DNA of 64,000 bases from positions 1-64,000 of the forward strand of contig NZ_CBDEGB010000001.1 in NCBI RefSeq assembly GCF_965237655.1, written 5' to 3'. This DNA comes from Poriferisodalis sp965237655 (GTDB lineage Bacteria > Actinomycetota > Acidimicrobiia > Acidimicrobiales > Poriferisodalaceae). The notes beneath the pieces are model-generated. The model did no database searches, was not told the origin of the DNA, and saw only the letters and a program-made list of their open reading frames with translations. How positions within the stretch are numbered: position 1 is the first letter of the stretch; each line of letters begins with the position of its first letter. Both the position numbers and the translations under genes were made by a program. Below, in pieces: positions 1 through 9,424 of the stretch.

Positions 1-1141
1 AGACGCCCAGCGCGTCGGCCGCGAGCTGAGCGGCCGCGGTCTCTGCGCCTTGGCCGAACGCGCTGAGCCCGGCTGCGATCCGCACCGAGCCGTCGGGATC
101 GACCCTCACCGTGGCCGCGTCGCCGCCCGCCCAGTGGCCGGTCGTGAGGAAGTAGCTCGGCGAGGTCGGCTCGATGTAGTTGGCGTAGCCCACATCGACT
201 CGCACATCGGGATCGTCGGCGTGGGCTGATCGAGCCCGCGCCAGCGCGGGCTCGGCCAACTCCAAAGCCCGCTCAAAGCACTCGGTGTGCGAGCCGGAGT
301 CGGACGCGCCCGCCGCCGTGCATGACATAGGGCAACTGCCCGCGCCGCAGCAGCATCCTGCGCCGCAGCTCCACCCGGTCGGTCCCGGTCAGCCGGGCCA
401 CCCGGTCGATGATGCGTTCCATCACGAAGGTGCTCTCGGGAACCCCGAAGCCGCGGCCGGTGCTTGAGCGATCGTGGTCCGCACGATGTGAGGGCTCTGC
501 GTGGAGGACCAGACCGTGAGCATTCCGTCGGGCTGCGTCCGCCACCACGCCCCTCGTCTCCATCGGCAGCCCCGACTGGCGCTGGCTGATGTAGGTATCG
601 GTGAAGGTGTGGTCCGCCTCGTCGAATGCCCGGTCCACCTCGGGCCTGTGGACCGCTTGATCCACCGAGCAGTTGTCGTCCCAGTGGTCGTACAGCTTCG
701 GCGCGCCCGGTGCAAGAGCCTGGTCGAGGTCTGCCACGGTCGGCAGTGACTCGAACTCCGTTCCGGCGGCCACCAAAGCGGCCGCGTCCTCTGCGATGTA
801 GCGGTCCAACGCCACCACCACGGCGTACGGGGCGCCGACGAAGCGCACCCTGTCGGAAGCGAGCGGCCGTTGCCCCACCGGGCCGATGTATCCGATGTAG
901 TCAGGGAAGGCGTTCACCTCGGCGAGGTCCTGAGCGGTGACCACCGCCATCACGCCCGTCCGTGGCCAGTGCGTCTGACGTGTCGATCGAGACGATCCGG
1001 GCGTGGGCCTCCGGTGCTGCGGACGAAGGCGACCTCGGCCATCCCGGCGATCTTCAGATCCGCGATGTACCGGCTCCGTCCGGTGAGCGGGCCGCGGTCC
1101 TCGCGCCGTGGCACCGAACGCCCGACGTGACGGGTGCTCAC
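1..1141 (-). pseudogene. Degraded molybdopterin-binding subunit of a xanthine dehydrogenase / aldehyde oxidase family enzyme
   Basis: Pieces of one large-subunit molybdenum hydroxylase lie in different frames and the gene runs off the left edge. The N-terminus (VGRSVPRRED, LTGRSRYIADL) starts at a GTG that overlaps the amidase stop as GTGA. The hammerhead part (VMAVVTAQDLAEV, SDRVRFVGAPYAVVVA) is in a second frame, TVWSSTQSPHIVRTT in a third, and FVMERIIDRVARLTG returns to the second. The cofactor-loop signature (SAFGQGAET) is near position 50. Apparent single-base insertions sit near 1014, 955 and 529. A long segment expected between IVRTT and FVMERI is missing, so this is real decay and not only sequencing error. 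It was the last gene of the catabolic operon and would have hydroxylated an aldehyde or N-heterocycle together with FAD and FeS subunits that are not in the window. Confidence 0.85.
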
Positions 1142-2376
1142 GGGGTTGACCAGCGGGGCGACAGGCGGGCGAAGGGACGTATGTCCAGTTCGGTTTCGAG
1201 TTGCTCGGCGAGGGACAGCAACTCGGTGTCGCCCCCGTGCCGTCCAATGAGCTGAATCGCGACCGGCAAGCCGTCGACGAACCCGGCGGGCAGTACCACC
1301 GCAGGATGTCCGGAGACGTTGAAGGGCACCGCGAACGGGAAGGCCCCCCACAGCCGGGAAACCGGCTCTCCGGCGATGGCCGTCGGGCGGCATCCCAGCT
1401 CGAAGGCGGTGGTGGCCGTGGCGGGAGTGACGATCACGTCGTAGTCACAGAAGTAGCGGTCCAACCGCTCCCGGTACCGAGCCAAGGCGGAACGGGCCGC
1501 CGTGACAACACGCAGGTCGAGGTGCTCGGCCGCCACCAAGGACCGCCGGTGATACCAGGTCAACTCATCGGGACCACCAAGCAGGTGGCCGCGGCGCTCG
1601 CCCTCCTCGGCCAGCACGAGCGGACCGAATATCTCCTCCCAGCCCCCGAAGTCCAGTTCTGTGGGGCTCACCTCGTGGCCGCAGGCTGCGAGCCGTGTCA
1701 CCGCGGCTGCAACCACGTCGCCGACGTCGGCGTCGATCGGGCGTCCCTCGGGCTTGGGACACCAAGCGATGCGGCGTCGGCCCCTGCCGGCCGGGGCGTC
1801 GTTGGTCCCGGTGCCGTCGGCGGACAGCGCCGAGTGCAGGCTGCGGGCGTCGGCGACGCATCGAACGAGCGGCCCGGCGGAGATGAACGGGCTGAACGCG
1901 CGGAACCCTCCGTCGTCGTCGATGGTCCCGTAGGTGGGCTTGAAGCCCACGAGGCCACAGAACGACGCGGGGATGCGGATCGAGCCTCCGCCGTCGGACC
2001 CGAGGCCTCCGGTGCAGGTGCCTGAGGCCACCGAGGCCGCCGCACCGCCGCTGGATCCGCCGGCGGTTCGACGAGGGTCGAAGGGATTGGCAGTGTCGGG
2101 GCCCAGCAGGTTGTCCGTCGTGGCTGACTGGCAGAACTCCGAGACGTTGGTCTTGCCGACGAAGACTGCTCCGGCGCGGCGCAGGCGGCGCACTGCACCG
2201 GAGTCGTGCCGGGCCACGTCGCTGGCGTGGGCAAACGAGCCGAGCGTGGTGACGTGTCCCTCAATGTGGAAAGCGTCATTGATCGAGACAGGGACACTGG
2301 CGAGAGGGCCGGCGTTGCCGCTCCGGTAGGCGTCGACAAGCCGCTGCACCGGCCACCACAGGGGTTCTTCATCCAC
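1138..2376 (-). CDS. Amidase signature family protein lacking the usual catalytic lysine
   Basis: This 412-residue protein has the amidase-signature core: the cis-Ser region GGSSGGAAASVASG and the nucleophile region GSDGGGSIRIPASFCG. Family enzymes hydrolyse amides with a Ser-cisSer-Lys triad. The lysine normally lies in a V-x-I-K-D motif near residue 30; here that segment reads VPVSINDAF, with Asn (AAT) in place of Lys, so activity is doubtful. The GTG start overlaps the stop of the upstream SDR gene by 8 bases and the TGA stop overlaps the next start, so all are probably translated from one message. The protein is slightly short for the family at the N-terminus. The fold assignment is firm; the substrate is unknown, and loss of catalysis is inferred from one residue. 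Confidence 0.85.
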   Translation of the reverse strand: MDEEPLWWPVQRLVDAYRSGNAGPLASVPVSINDAFHIEGHVTTLGSFAHASDVARHDSGAVRRLRRAGAVFVGKTNVSEFCQSATTDNLLGPDTANPFDPRRTAGGSSGGAAASVASGTCTGGLGSDGGGSIRIPASFCGLVGFKPTYGTIDDDGGFRAFSPFISAGPLVRCVADARSLHSALSADGTGTNDAPAGRGRRRIAWCPKPEGRPIDADVGDVVAAAVTRLAACGHEVSPTELDFGGWEEIFGPLVLAEEGERRGHLLGGPDELTWYHRRSLVAAEHLDLRVVTAARSALARYRERLDRYFCDYDVIVTPATATTAFELGCRPTAIAGEPVSRLWGAFPFAVPFNVSGHPAVVLPAGFVDGLPVAIQLIGRHGGDTELLSLAEQLETELDIRPFARLSPRWSTP

Positions 2377-3130
2377 GAGCCGACACGCCTCCAGAGACGG
2401 TGAACACCTCGCCGGTCACATAGGTCGCCTCATCCGACGCCAGGAACGAGACCATGCTCGCGACATCGTCGGGCTGCCCGATGCGGCCCAGGAACGCCTT
2501 GTCTGACAGGTAGCTGTCGAAGAACTCCTGCGGGTAGATCTTGCGCAAGAAATCGTTGTAGATCAGGCCCGGAGCCACCGCATTCACCCGCACCCCGTGG
2601 ACTCCGTTCTCGGCGGCAGCCACCCGGGTGAGTGCGAGTACGCCGGCCTTGGCCGCGGAATAGGCGGCGCCGTGCTCGGTTGACATCTCCCAGGCCGCTA
2701 TCGACGAGATGTTGATGATCGAGCCGCCGCCTGCGGCGATCATCGCGGCGAGCGCGTAGCGCATGCACACGAACGTGCCGGTCAGATCGACGTCGAGGCA
2801 GCGCTGCCAGGTCTCCAGAGACATCTCGGCCACTGGCTCGATCTTCGACCAGCCCGCGTTGTTGACCAGCACATCAAGCCCACCCTTGTCGGCCGCTACT
2901 TCTGAGATGACGGCCTGCACCTGGGTGTGGTCGGTCACGTCGAGGTGATAGGCGCTCACCTCACGCCCGACCTCGTCGGCCAGGACGTCGGCGAACTCGC
3001 GGCACCGGCGCTCATGGGCATCGGTGACCACGACGTTCAGCCCGTCGCGAGCGAGCCGTCTCGCAACCGCCGCTCCGATGCCGGCGCCGGCGGCCGCGGT
3101 CACCAGTGCGACCCGCGGGTCGTTCCCCAT
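2369..3130 (-). CDS. Short-chain dehydrogenase/reductase (SDR)
   Basis: A 253-residue classical SDR. It has the NAD(P)-binding Rossmann stretch ALVTAAAGAGIGAAVA, the NNAG motif, the catalytic Ser in INISSIAAW, the YSAAK active-site motif and the family's C-terminal GEVFTVSGG region. It should oxidise or reduce a hydroxyl/keto group on the pathway intermediate. I chose the ATG at 3130 because it overlaps the stop of the LLM gene (ATGA) and places the Rossmann motif at the usual distance from the start; a longer reading exists but its first 47 residues look non-coding. It belongs to the minus-strand operon 6553-1. Confidence 0.92.
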   Translation of the reverse strand: MGNDPRVALVTAAAGAGIGAAVARRLARDGLNVVVTDAHERRCREFADVLADEVGREVSAYHLDVTDHTQVQAVISEVAADKGGLDVLVNNAGWSKIEPVAEMSLETWQRCLDVDLTGTFVCMRYALAAMIAAGGGSIINISSIAAWEMSTEHGAAYSAAKAGVLALTRVAAAENGVHGVRVNAVAPGLIYNDFLRKIYPQEFFDSYLSDKAFLGRIGQPDDVASMVSFLASDEATYVTGEVFTVSGGVSARG

Positions 3131-4143
3131 CAGCTTCCTCCCTCTGTTTCGACGGCACCGATCACGGTGTCTGCCAGCTGGGCCAGGCGCTGCTCGCGCC
3201 CGCCCGACAGCAGCGCGAACGTGATCCGGTCGATGTCGAGCTGCCACAGTTGACGGAGCCGGTCGACGCACGTGTCGAGGTCGCCCACCAGCGCCACCGA
3301 CTTGACGAACTCATCGGACACCGTGTGCTTGTGCCCCGCCTGCAGCGAGAGGTGGTCGACGAGGCCGTACGCGCCCGCGGCGCGCGCGAACTCGGGACGG
3401 AACCTCTCCCACGCGGGCGGCATCCGCTTCCATGGATGGAAGGTGGCCGCCTGGCTGGTGGCCCATGCCCTGACGTCGTCAATGGCACTCGCCTCGTCGT
3501 CGCCGATCGACATGGTGACGAACAGGTCGACGGTCAGCTGACCGCGGTCGCGTCCGGCGGTCTCCAGCCCCTGGTGGATGTAGTCGAGCTGCCAAGAGCA
3601 GAACTCGGGGTCCGCAGCGCCCATGAGCACGGCTCCGTCACAGGTCTCGCCGGCGAGCCGCAACATGGCGGGCTGCGAGACGGCGAGGTAGACGGGAATC
3701 TGGCGTTTCGCAGTGGCCAAGCGGACCTCGTTGCCGTCGAGATCGCACGGCTCTCCGCTGAAGAGTCGGCGGAAATCATCGATCCCCGAGCGCAGCTCGG
3801 CCAGCCTCGACGGCGTGCCTCCGGCGCCGAGCACGGCTGACCAGCCTGCGCCGAGGCCGAGCACAGCGCGGCCGTCGGAGAGTTCGTCCAGCGCGGCGGT
3901 GGCATTGGCGGTCACTGTGGGGTGGCGGGTCACGAGGTTGGTGACACCCGCCCCGATGAGCACGTTCTCGGTTGACAGCGCTGCCAGGTTCATCGCCGCG
4001 TACACGTCCTTCATGCCGAGCTGGAAGTCGATGTACCACAGCGCCTCGAAACCTCTTTCGTCGACGGCGCGGGCCAGTTCGGCCGTGCGGCTCAAGGGCT
4101 CGCGGGGGCTGACACCCAGGGAGATGCCGTAGCGGTGCCTCAT
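3130..4143 (-). CDS. LLM-class (luciferase-like, probably F420-dependent) oxidoreductase
   Basis: This 337-residue protein shows the TIM-barrel pattern of LLM-class oxidoreductases: GISLGVSPREP at the first strand, LIGAGVTNLVTRHP, and GRAVLGLGAGW at the cofactor-binding region. Such enzymes use FMN or, most often in actinobacteria, coenzyme F420. It overlaps the alpha/beta hydrolase stop upstream and the SDR start downstream by 4 bases each, so it is translationally coupled. It probably carries out a redox step on the same substrate that the CoA ligase and hydrolase handle. Cofactor choice is inferred from the family and lineage. Confidence 0.88.
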   Translation of the reverse strand: MRHRYGISLGVSPREPLSRTAELARAVDERGFEALWYIDFQLGMKDVYAAMNLAALSTENVLIGAGVTNLVTRHPTVTANATAALDELSDGRAVLGLGAGWSAVLGAGGTPSRLAELRSGIDDFRRLFSGEPCDLDGNEVRLATAKRQIPVYLAVSQPAMLRLAGETCDGAVLMGAADPEFCSWQLDYIHQGLETAGRDRGQLTVDLFVTMSIGDDEASAIDDVRAWATSQAATFHPWKRMPPAWERFRPEFARAAGAYGLVDHLSLQAGHKHTVSDEFVKSVALVGDLDTCVDRLRQLWQLDIDRITFALLSGGREQRLAQLADTVIGAVETEGGS

Positions 4144-4934
4144 GGGAGTCCCCTCTCACCCAAGATCTGGGCGAGCAGCTTGCCGTAGGAGTCGGGCTGG
4201 TCGACGGAGACCAGATGACCGGCGCCGGCCACCTCGTGGTACCGGCAGTCGTCGACGCTCTCGACGATGATGTCGGATGCCCGGCGCGGGCAGAAGACAT
4301 CGCCCGATGCCCCGATGACGTCGACGGGGACTTCGATCTGCGCCAGCAGCGGGTTCAGCGGCTCGGAGCGGATCCCGACCATCGCTCGGGCCGCGTTGAT
4401 GTAGCCGTGGCCGTAACCGACGGCGTCTCTCCGCCGGGAGGTCACAGCGTCAATGTCGGCCTCGGTGACGATCTGGCGGGCCGTGTCGTCGCGCAGGCCA
4501 GCGGCGAAGCCGTCCGCGTCGTGAGCTTCGAGCTGGGCGATGCGGCTCTCGAAGAATTCGGCTGCGGTCCCGCCGACCACCGACGACGTGGCCACCACGA
4601 TCAGGTGACCGATCAGGGTTGGGCTAGCGCTCGCAGCCTTGAGCCCGATGGTCCCGCCCAGCGAATAGCCGACCACGGCGGCAGGACCGGTCTCGGCGCT
4701 CAGGAACGCCGCCAGGTCGTCGCTCAGCTGCGACAGGGTGCCAGCGCCCTGCCCGGGAGTTGTTCGACCGTGTCCCCGAAGATCGATTGAGTAGACGGTG
4801 AACTCGCCGAGATGGGCCGCGACGGCGTTCCAGGAGCGATGGTCCTCGGCCAGCCCATGCAGGAGCACCACCGGCGGCCCCGAGCCTTGCCGCCGGTAGT
4901 TGACCACGATGTCGCCCAACTCGACGGTGCTCAT
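4140..4934 (-). CDS. Alpha/beta hydrolase
   Basis: A 264-residue alpha/beta hydrolase with the oxyanion HG motif (VVLLHGLAEDHRSW), the nucleophile elbow GYSLGG, a probable acid in VIGASGDVF and the catalytic His in GAGHLVSVD. It resembles ring-opening or ester-cleaving hydrolases of aromatic and lactone catabolism such as PcaD/MhpC-like enzymes, though the substrate cannot be read from the sequence. Its ATG overlaps the stop of the acyl-CoA ligase by 4 bases and its own stop overlaps the LLM start, which places it firmly in the operon. Confidence 0.9.
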   Translation of the reverse strand: MSTVELGDIVVNYRRQGSGPPVVLLHGLAEDHRSWNAVAAHLGEFTVYSIDLRGHGRTTPGQGAGTLSQLSDDLAAFLSAETGPAAVVGYSLGGTIGLKAASASPTLIGHLIVVATSSVVGGTAAEFFESRIAQLEAHDADGFAAGLRDDTARQIVTEADIDAVTSRRRDAVGYGHGYINAARAMVGIRSEPLNPLLAQIEVPVDVIGASGDVFCPRRASDIIVESVDDCRYHEVAGAGHLVSVDQPDSYGKLLAQILGERGLP

Positions 4935-6553
4935 CGGCCTGCGTCCCCATCCCAGCCTGCGCTGCCGTCGCCCGCTGCGGCAGTCACGGCGGAGGCGCTG
5001 ACGAGTTCATCACGAAGCTGCTGTTTGCGTATCTTGCCTGCGGCCGTTCGTGGGAATTGATCGACCTGCATCAGCCGTTCGGGCCAGTACCGCCGCGGCA
5101 GGCCCTGCTCAGCGCAGAACGCGACGACATCGTCGAGATCGAGAGGAACGCCAGCCTGCACGACCGCGCAGATGCGCTCGCCGAGACGCTCGTCGGGCCA
5201 CCCGATCACGGCCACGCCGACCACGTCGGGATGGGCGGCGATCGCATTCTCGGTCTCAACGGGAGAGATGTTCACGGCCCCGCGAATAATCAGGTCCTTG
5301 TGCCGCCCAGTAATGGACACGTAGCCGTCGGAATCGATACGGGCGAGGTCGCCGGTGCGAAAGAACCCGTCGCCGATGATGAGCTCGGCGTACAGCTCGG
5401 GTTGGCCGTGGTAGCCGTTGAACACGCCCGGCCCGCGCATGACGAGCTCGCCAGCCCCCGAAGCCTGCAGCCCCATGTCGGCGTCGAGGGTTCGCAGCTC
5501 CAGCCCGGGCAAACCCACCCCGACCGTGCTCTCGACCTGCGTCTTTGATGAGCCGGTCACACACGTGGTGAGGCCGCCTTCGGTCATGCCCCACAGGGGT
5601 GTGACGAACGTATTCGACAGCTCGGTTCGGCAGCGACGGATGAGGGCCGGCGGCACTTGGGCTCCACCGCACAGGAAGCTCCGCAACGGTGCCAGCTTGG
5701 GCTCGCAGTCAGACCACCGGGCATTGACGAGGTCCAACAGGAACGGGGTCGCAGCCGCAGTGAAATCAGCGCGGTGGCGGGCCACCAGCTCCAGGGCGTT
5801 GAGAGGGTCCCATTCGTCTTGGAGAATGAGCGGTGCACCCAACAGCAGCGACAGGCGGGCGCCGTGAATGGCGCCGACGCTGTGGCCGAGCGGTGACGGC
5901 ATGAACACGGGCGTGTGATGGTCGAGTCCGAAACGCTCGGCGAACTGCACGTTGAGAGCGGCCAGCGAGTCCTCGCTGTGACTGACGGCCTTCGGGGGCC
6001 CGGTCGTACTAGACGTGAACATCAGGTGTGCGGTGGTGTCGGGCACGTCGACGGTCCCCGCTGTGGGGACCACCGGGCCGTGCACCGCCAGCCGGGATCC
6101 GTCTGCCACAGCCACAGCGAGCTGGGTGGAGACCCGGGCGGCGGCCCGCCGGATCACCTCATCCGGCGACGCCCGCCGGTTCCGGCTTGCGCAGATAACC
6201 ATGGCCGGCTGAATCAGACCGAAGATGTGGCGCAGGTGGGCCTCGGGCGTGGAGACCGGGGGCGTGGCCGGAACGTGGCCCGCCCTCAAGGTGGCCAGGA
6301 ACATGACGACCCAAGCCGTGCAATTGGGCAGATGGATCACGACCACCCGCCTGCTGGCGCCGACGACCGAACGGATCTCGTCGGCGGCCTCGCCGGCCGC
6401 GTGCCACAGCTCGGACCGGGACAGGGTGCTGCCCCCACTCACCAGGGCGAGCTCGTCCGGCCCCTCGGTGACGTGCGACTCGAAGCGGTCGACTAGCCGG
6501 CGGCCGGTCCACCATCCAGCGAGCCGGTAGCGCTCTGCGACGTCATCGACCAC
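4931..6553 (-). CDS. AMP-dependent acyl-CoA synthetase / ligase
   Basis: This 540-residue ANL-superfamily enzyme activates a carboxylic acid as an acyl-AMP and then a CoA thioester. It has the P-loop TSSTTGPPKAVSHS (the usual GTTG-x-PKG with two changes), the adenine-binding region LWGMTEGG, the hinge segment RTGDLARIDSDGY...GRHKDLI and the C-terminal lysine motif RTAAGKIRK. It is the first gene of the minus-strand operon, starting with GTG at 6553. A 222-base gap separates it from the divergent TetR gene, so that regulator probably controls it. The substrate is unknown; the neighbours suggest an aromatic, cyclic or branched acid. Confidence 0.93.
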   Translation of the reverse strand: MVDDVAERYRLAGWWTGRRLVDRFESHVTEGPDELALVSGGSTLSRSELWHAAGEAADEIRSVVGASRRVVVIHLPNCTAWVVMFLATLRAGHVPATPPVSTPEAHLRHIFGLIQPAMVICASRNRRASPDEVIRRAAARVSTQLAVAVADGSRLAVHGPVVPTAGTVDVPDTTAHLMFTSSTTGPPKAVSHSEDSLAALNVQFAERFGLDHHTPVFMPSPLGHSVGAIHGARLSLLLGAPLILQDEWDPLNALELVARHRADFTAAATPFLLDLVNARWSDCEPKLAPLRSFLCGGAQVPPALIRRCRTELSNTFVTPLWGMTEGGLTTCVTGSSKTQVESTVGVGLPGLELRTLDADMGLQASGAGELVMRGPGVFNGYHGQPELYAELIIGDGFFRTGDLARIDSDGYVSITGRHKDLIIRGAVNISPVETENAIAAHPDVVGVAVIGWPDERLGERICAVVQAGVPLDLDDVVAFCAEQGLPRRYWPERLMQVDQFPRTAAGKIRKQQLRDELVSASAVTAAAGDGSAGWDGDAGR

Positions 6554-6775
6554 TGCTCTTCACCATTCCCGATATGGCTCACTCGGCGCAGTACTGCAGA
6601 TTCGCCAAACTATCACAAGACCGACATCGCTTTTGTTTAGTTGGGGCGCGTACGGGGCGGTAGGATCGAAAATTGCGGGTATCCAGCCCCGATACGACCC
6701 GCGAAGCGACCACCAACGCAGGGACCAGTCAGGTGCCTCACACCGCACACATGTCTTCCGACGACGCAGGCGCCC
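6554..6775. promoter_or_regulatory. Divergent promoter region between CoA-ligase operon and TetR gene
   Basis: This is the only sizeable gap around the catabolic operon, so both promoters should lie here. It is more AT-rich than its surroundings around 6598-6645. A perfect 10-base palindrome, gcagtactgc at 6588-6597, lies 35 bases upstream of the ligase start and is a candidate TetR operator half of a longer site. No convincing -35/-10 pair was identified. The regulatory role is inferred from gene arrangement. Confidence 0.4.
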
Positions 6776-7435
6776 ATGGCCATTGAGCCGACGACGCCCA
6801 AGGGTCAACGGACACGACAGACGATCCTCGACGCAGCATCGAAGGTTTTCACCAGAGACGGCTACGTCGATGCCCGCATGAGCGATGTCGCTGATCAGGC
6901 CGGGCTCTCCCTTGGCGGCCTGTACAGGTACTTCGAGAACAAAGAGGACCTCTTTAGAAGCGTTATCCGGGACATTCACGAGGAGCTCTTCCAGCAGAGC
7001 CGGTCCTCGACGCCCATCGCCGAGGACCCCGAGGCCGCTCTGTTCGAAGCAAACCTCGGATACCTGCAGCATTACCACGCCAACAGCGGCGTGATGCGGG
7101 CCTTCATCGAGGCGACGACGGTGGAGGGGCGCTTCACCACGATCTGGTGGACCATGCGCGAGCGCCACGTCGCCCGGTTCGTTCATGCGGTGGAGAACGA
7201 CGACCGCGTCCAGCTCGACGGGTTCGATCCAGCCACGGTCGCCCGGGCCATGGCCTCCCTGGTCGAACAGACCGCTTACACAACGTTCGCCCACGCCGCG
7301 CTCAACACGATGCCGGTGGACGTGGAGACGGTCGCGCGCATCGTGACGAGGGCCTGGTATCGCAGCTTCTACGGCGACCCCGCCGCGCACGGTGGGGGCA
7401 GAAAACTGGGCGAAACTCGGCTACTCAAACGATGA
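6776..7435 (+). CDS. TetR/AcrR family transcriptional regulator
   Basis: The N-terminal helix-turn-helix is clear: RQTILDAASKVFTRDGY, MSDVADQAGLSLGGLYRYF and NKEDLF are standard TetR features, followed by a ligand-binding helical domain. I chose the ATG at 6776 (219 residues) because the DNA-binding domain normally begins within about 15 residues of the start; an earlier in-frame start would add 45 unlikely residues. It is divergent from the acyl-CoA ligase operon and probably represses it until a pathway ligand, perhaps an acyl-CoA, binds. Confidence 0.9.
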   Translation: MAIEPTTPKGQRTRQTILDAASKVFTRDGYVDARMSDVADQAGLSLGGLYRYFENKEDLFRSVIRDIHEELFQQSRSSTPIAEDPEAALFEANLGYLQHYHANSGVMRAFIEATTVEGRFTTIWWTMRERHVARFVHAVENDDRVQLDGFDPATVARAMASLVEQTAYTTFAHAALNTMPVDVETVARIVTRAWYRSFYGDPAAHGGGRKLGETRLLKR

Positions 7436-8027
7436 ACCCCAAGCCTGTGGGTGCCCATAATTCGGTCGTGGGCACTGACCAGCGGTTACGCGCTCCATCC
7501 TGGGACCAGGAATCGGTACGAGATTCGGGACACGAGGACTCAGCATCGGCCCCATCGCGGCAGGTCAACGACCACGGCAGAGTTTCCGGCACCCACAACG
7601 CCCACTAGCCGAGTTGACAACCTTGTTGGCCGTTACATCTAGATGATTGGTTCCGCGGGATCAGTGATCGCAGGGGGTGAGTGAGCGTGCGGGTCGGTGG
7701 TGGTTGGTCTGGTCGTGCCGGATGGCTGCGGTGAGGGCCAGTACCCGTGCGGCGACGCTGGCGCGGATGCATACGTGATGGCGTTCACAACGCTCGCCGC
7801 CGCAACATGGCCTGACGAATAGTCCGTCCGGTTGGGCACTATCCGATGTAGTCCCCAAACCGAGCAACCGTCGGCTGCGTCGCGCCAAAGCATCGCCGGG
7901 TCCTTGCATCCGCCCTTTCGTCCCATGACCGGAACGTTGGATTGCCGGCGACGACGGAGAGTCACATCAAATGCTCAGGACATTGCCTTGAAGGTGCCCG
8001 CGACTAGACGGTCCACGACACTCCCCC
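7436..8027. other. Non-coding stretch with a transposase remnant
   Basis: No intact gene is visible in this 592-base gap. It separates the TetR gene from the MgtC-like gene. The minus strand at about 7661-7790 resembles the C-terminus of an IS982-family transposase and is listed separately; the rest shows no recognised motif. Confidence 0.5.
7661..7790 (-). pseudogene. C-terminal remnant of an IS982-like transposase
   Basis: The minus strand reads VAARVLALTAAIRHDQTN followed by RSLTPCDH and a stop. This resembles the C-terminal helix and RSL-x-x-YDH ending common in actinobacterial IS982-type transposases. Only this tail remains; no catalytic residues or inverted repeats were found. The family call rests on one short motif. 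Confidence 0.4.
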
Positions 8028-8708
8028 TTAACGCTCGCCAGCGTTCAACGCCACACGGGCCACTTCGTCGCGGACTCCTAGGTCACGGACGACTGAACTC
8101 ATGGACCGGTAGTTCGCACCGGACACTGACAACGACACGTGCCTGTTGACGCCCTCGTCCACCAGTTGCATCCCGCGGACCAATCCTCCGGACTCTCGCA
8201 AGCCTCGAAAAGCTACTTCGAGGGTCCCGTGCCCACGCTCGTAATCGATTTCGAGATTCATCAAGCCCCGGCGCCGAAGCAAGAGATCGGCGAGATTACC
8301 AAGTCCGAACAGGGCAATGAACGTGAGCAATCCTCCGGCGGCTGCTACCCAATACGAACCGACGCCGGCCGCGACACCAAACGACGCGGCCATCCAAAGA
8401 CTTGCCGCCGTCGTGATGCCTGTCACTGTGAGCCCACTGCGCAGGATGGCGCCGCCGCCGATGAAGCCGATGCCGCTCACGACCTGTGCGGCGATCCGGG
8501 TGCGGTCCGTAAGCGGGTCGTCGGTTCCGAGAACGACCCCCGAGACCGTAAACAATGCAGCGCCAAGCGCGACCAGCGAATGAGTCCTCGTACCGGCTGC
8601 CTTGAAGCGAGCTTCGCGCTCAATGCCAAGAACCGCCCCTAAGCCGAGGGCGAGCACGAGTCGCAGGATAAGTTCCCAAGCCGAGACGTTCACCTCATCC
8701 ACCGCCAA
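8028..8708 (-). CDS. MgtC/SapB family membrane protein
   Basis: A 226-residue protein with an MgtC-like N-terminal membrane domain: LGLGAVLGIEREA, GTRTHSLVALGAALF, GIGFIGGGAILR and the following glycine-rich helices are family hallmarks. A soluble C-terminal domain of about 80 residues resembles ACT-like tails. MgtC proteins act in magnesium limitation, ATP-synthase modulation and intracellular survival in other bacteria. The first codon could be TTG at 8708 or GTG at 8702. I searched the upstream minus-strand leader for an M-box magnesium sensor and saw none. Confidence 0.9.
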   Translation of the reverse strand: MAVDEVNVSAWELILRLVLALGLGAVLGIEREARFKAAGTRTHSLVALGAALFTVSGVVLGTDDPLTDRTRIAAQVVSGIGFIGGGAILRSGLTVTGITTAASLWMAASFGVAAGVGSYWVAAAGGLLTFIALFGLGNLADLLLRRRGLMNLEIDYERGHGTLEVAFRGLRESGGLVRGMQLVDEGVNRHVSLSVSGANYRSMSSVVRDLGVRDEVARVALNAGER

Positions 8709-8959
8709 CAGACGACGGGCGCCGACAGAGTTTCAGTTCTCGCACACGCGACTCCCGCTGGCAGATACTCGACTCCCCTGGCCAGATCTCGGACGAAGTG
8801 GCGAGGGTGTCCTCGGTGACCGCTGTCCCTTCGGTCGACGAATTCCGGCGGCCTGGAGCGGTCTCTTGATCCCATGAACTTCGGCTCCTGCTCGATCCTT
8901 GAGGTCGCACCTCGTCGTCTAGACGCAATGCCCATGGACCTTGTTGACGGTTCTGGTGC
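8709..8959. other. Gap between MgtC-like gene and IS481 remnant
   Basis: No coding sequence, hairpin or repeat that I can support. It should contain the promoter of the minus-strand MgtC-like gene. Confidence 0.4.
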
Positions 8960-9026
8960 TGTGACGAGTTGAGCCTCCGTGGCAGTGTGGGGTCTGTTGG
9001 AATCCCATGCTGCGAACGGAGGCTCA

Positions 9027-9394
9027 GTGTCGGAGGGTAGTTCAATCAGGGTTCGTGGGGTGCCGCGGCCTGCGCTGTCGGTTCGCTCGCGGCTGGTGCT
9101 GGTCGAGCGGGTGGCAGCGGGCCAGTCGGCGACGGCGGTGGCGGCGCAGATAGGCTGTTCGCGCCAGACCGTGCACAAGTGGGTCAAGCGCTTCGACGAG
9201 GGGGGCGTTGCGGGCCTGGCGGATCGTTCCAGCCGGGGCCCCTCGTAGCTCGCCGGCCAAGACGCCCGAGCGGGTCGAGGAGCGGATCTGCGCGTTGCGG
9301 CGCCACCGCCGCTGGGGTCCGGTGCGGATCGGGGCCGCGACCGGGGTGCCGGGCTCGACGGTGCATCGGGTCCTGTGCCGCCGCGGGCTGAACC
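9027..9394 (+). pseudogene. N-terminal part of an IS481-family transposase, frameshifted and truncated
   Basis: Starts at GTG 9027 behind a GGAGG ribosome site. The HTH region SVRSRLVLVERVAAGQSATA, QIGCSRQTVHKWVKRF and GLADRSSR is typical of IS481 transposases. The frame then shifts near 9241 (a run of four G where three would keep the frame) and continues as SPAKTPERVEERICALRRHR, WGPVRIGAATGVPGSTVHRV. The catalytic DDE domain is absent because another element begins at about 9395. Confidence 0.8.
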
Positions 9395-9409
9395 TGTGGG
9401 TGCCCAAAA
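9395..9409 (+). repeat. Left terminal inverted repeat of the integrase-type transposon
   Basis: The 15 bases match exactly the reverse complement of 13459-13473. Past the perfect core the two ends remain partly similar (both carry a GTCAGGC or GACCAGGC motif about 20 bases inward). Confidence 0.75.
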
Positions 9410-9424
9410 CCGTGTCGTGGCTGG

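Noticed and set aside
8709..8960. Magnesium riboswitch (M-box) upstream of the MgtC-like gene
   Set aside because: None of the conserved M-box elements could be found.
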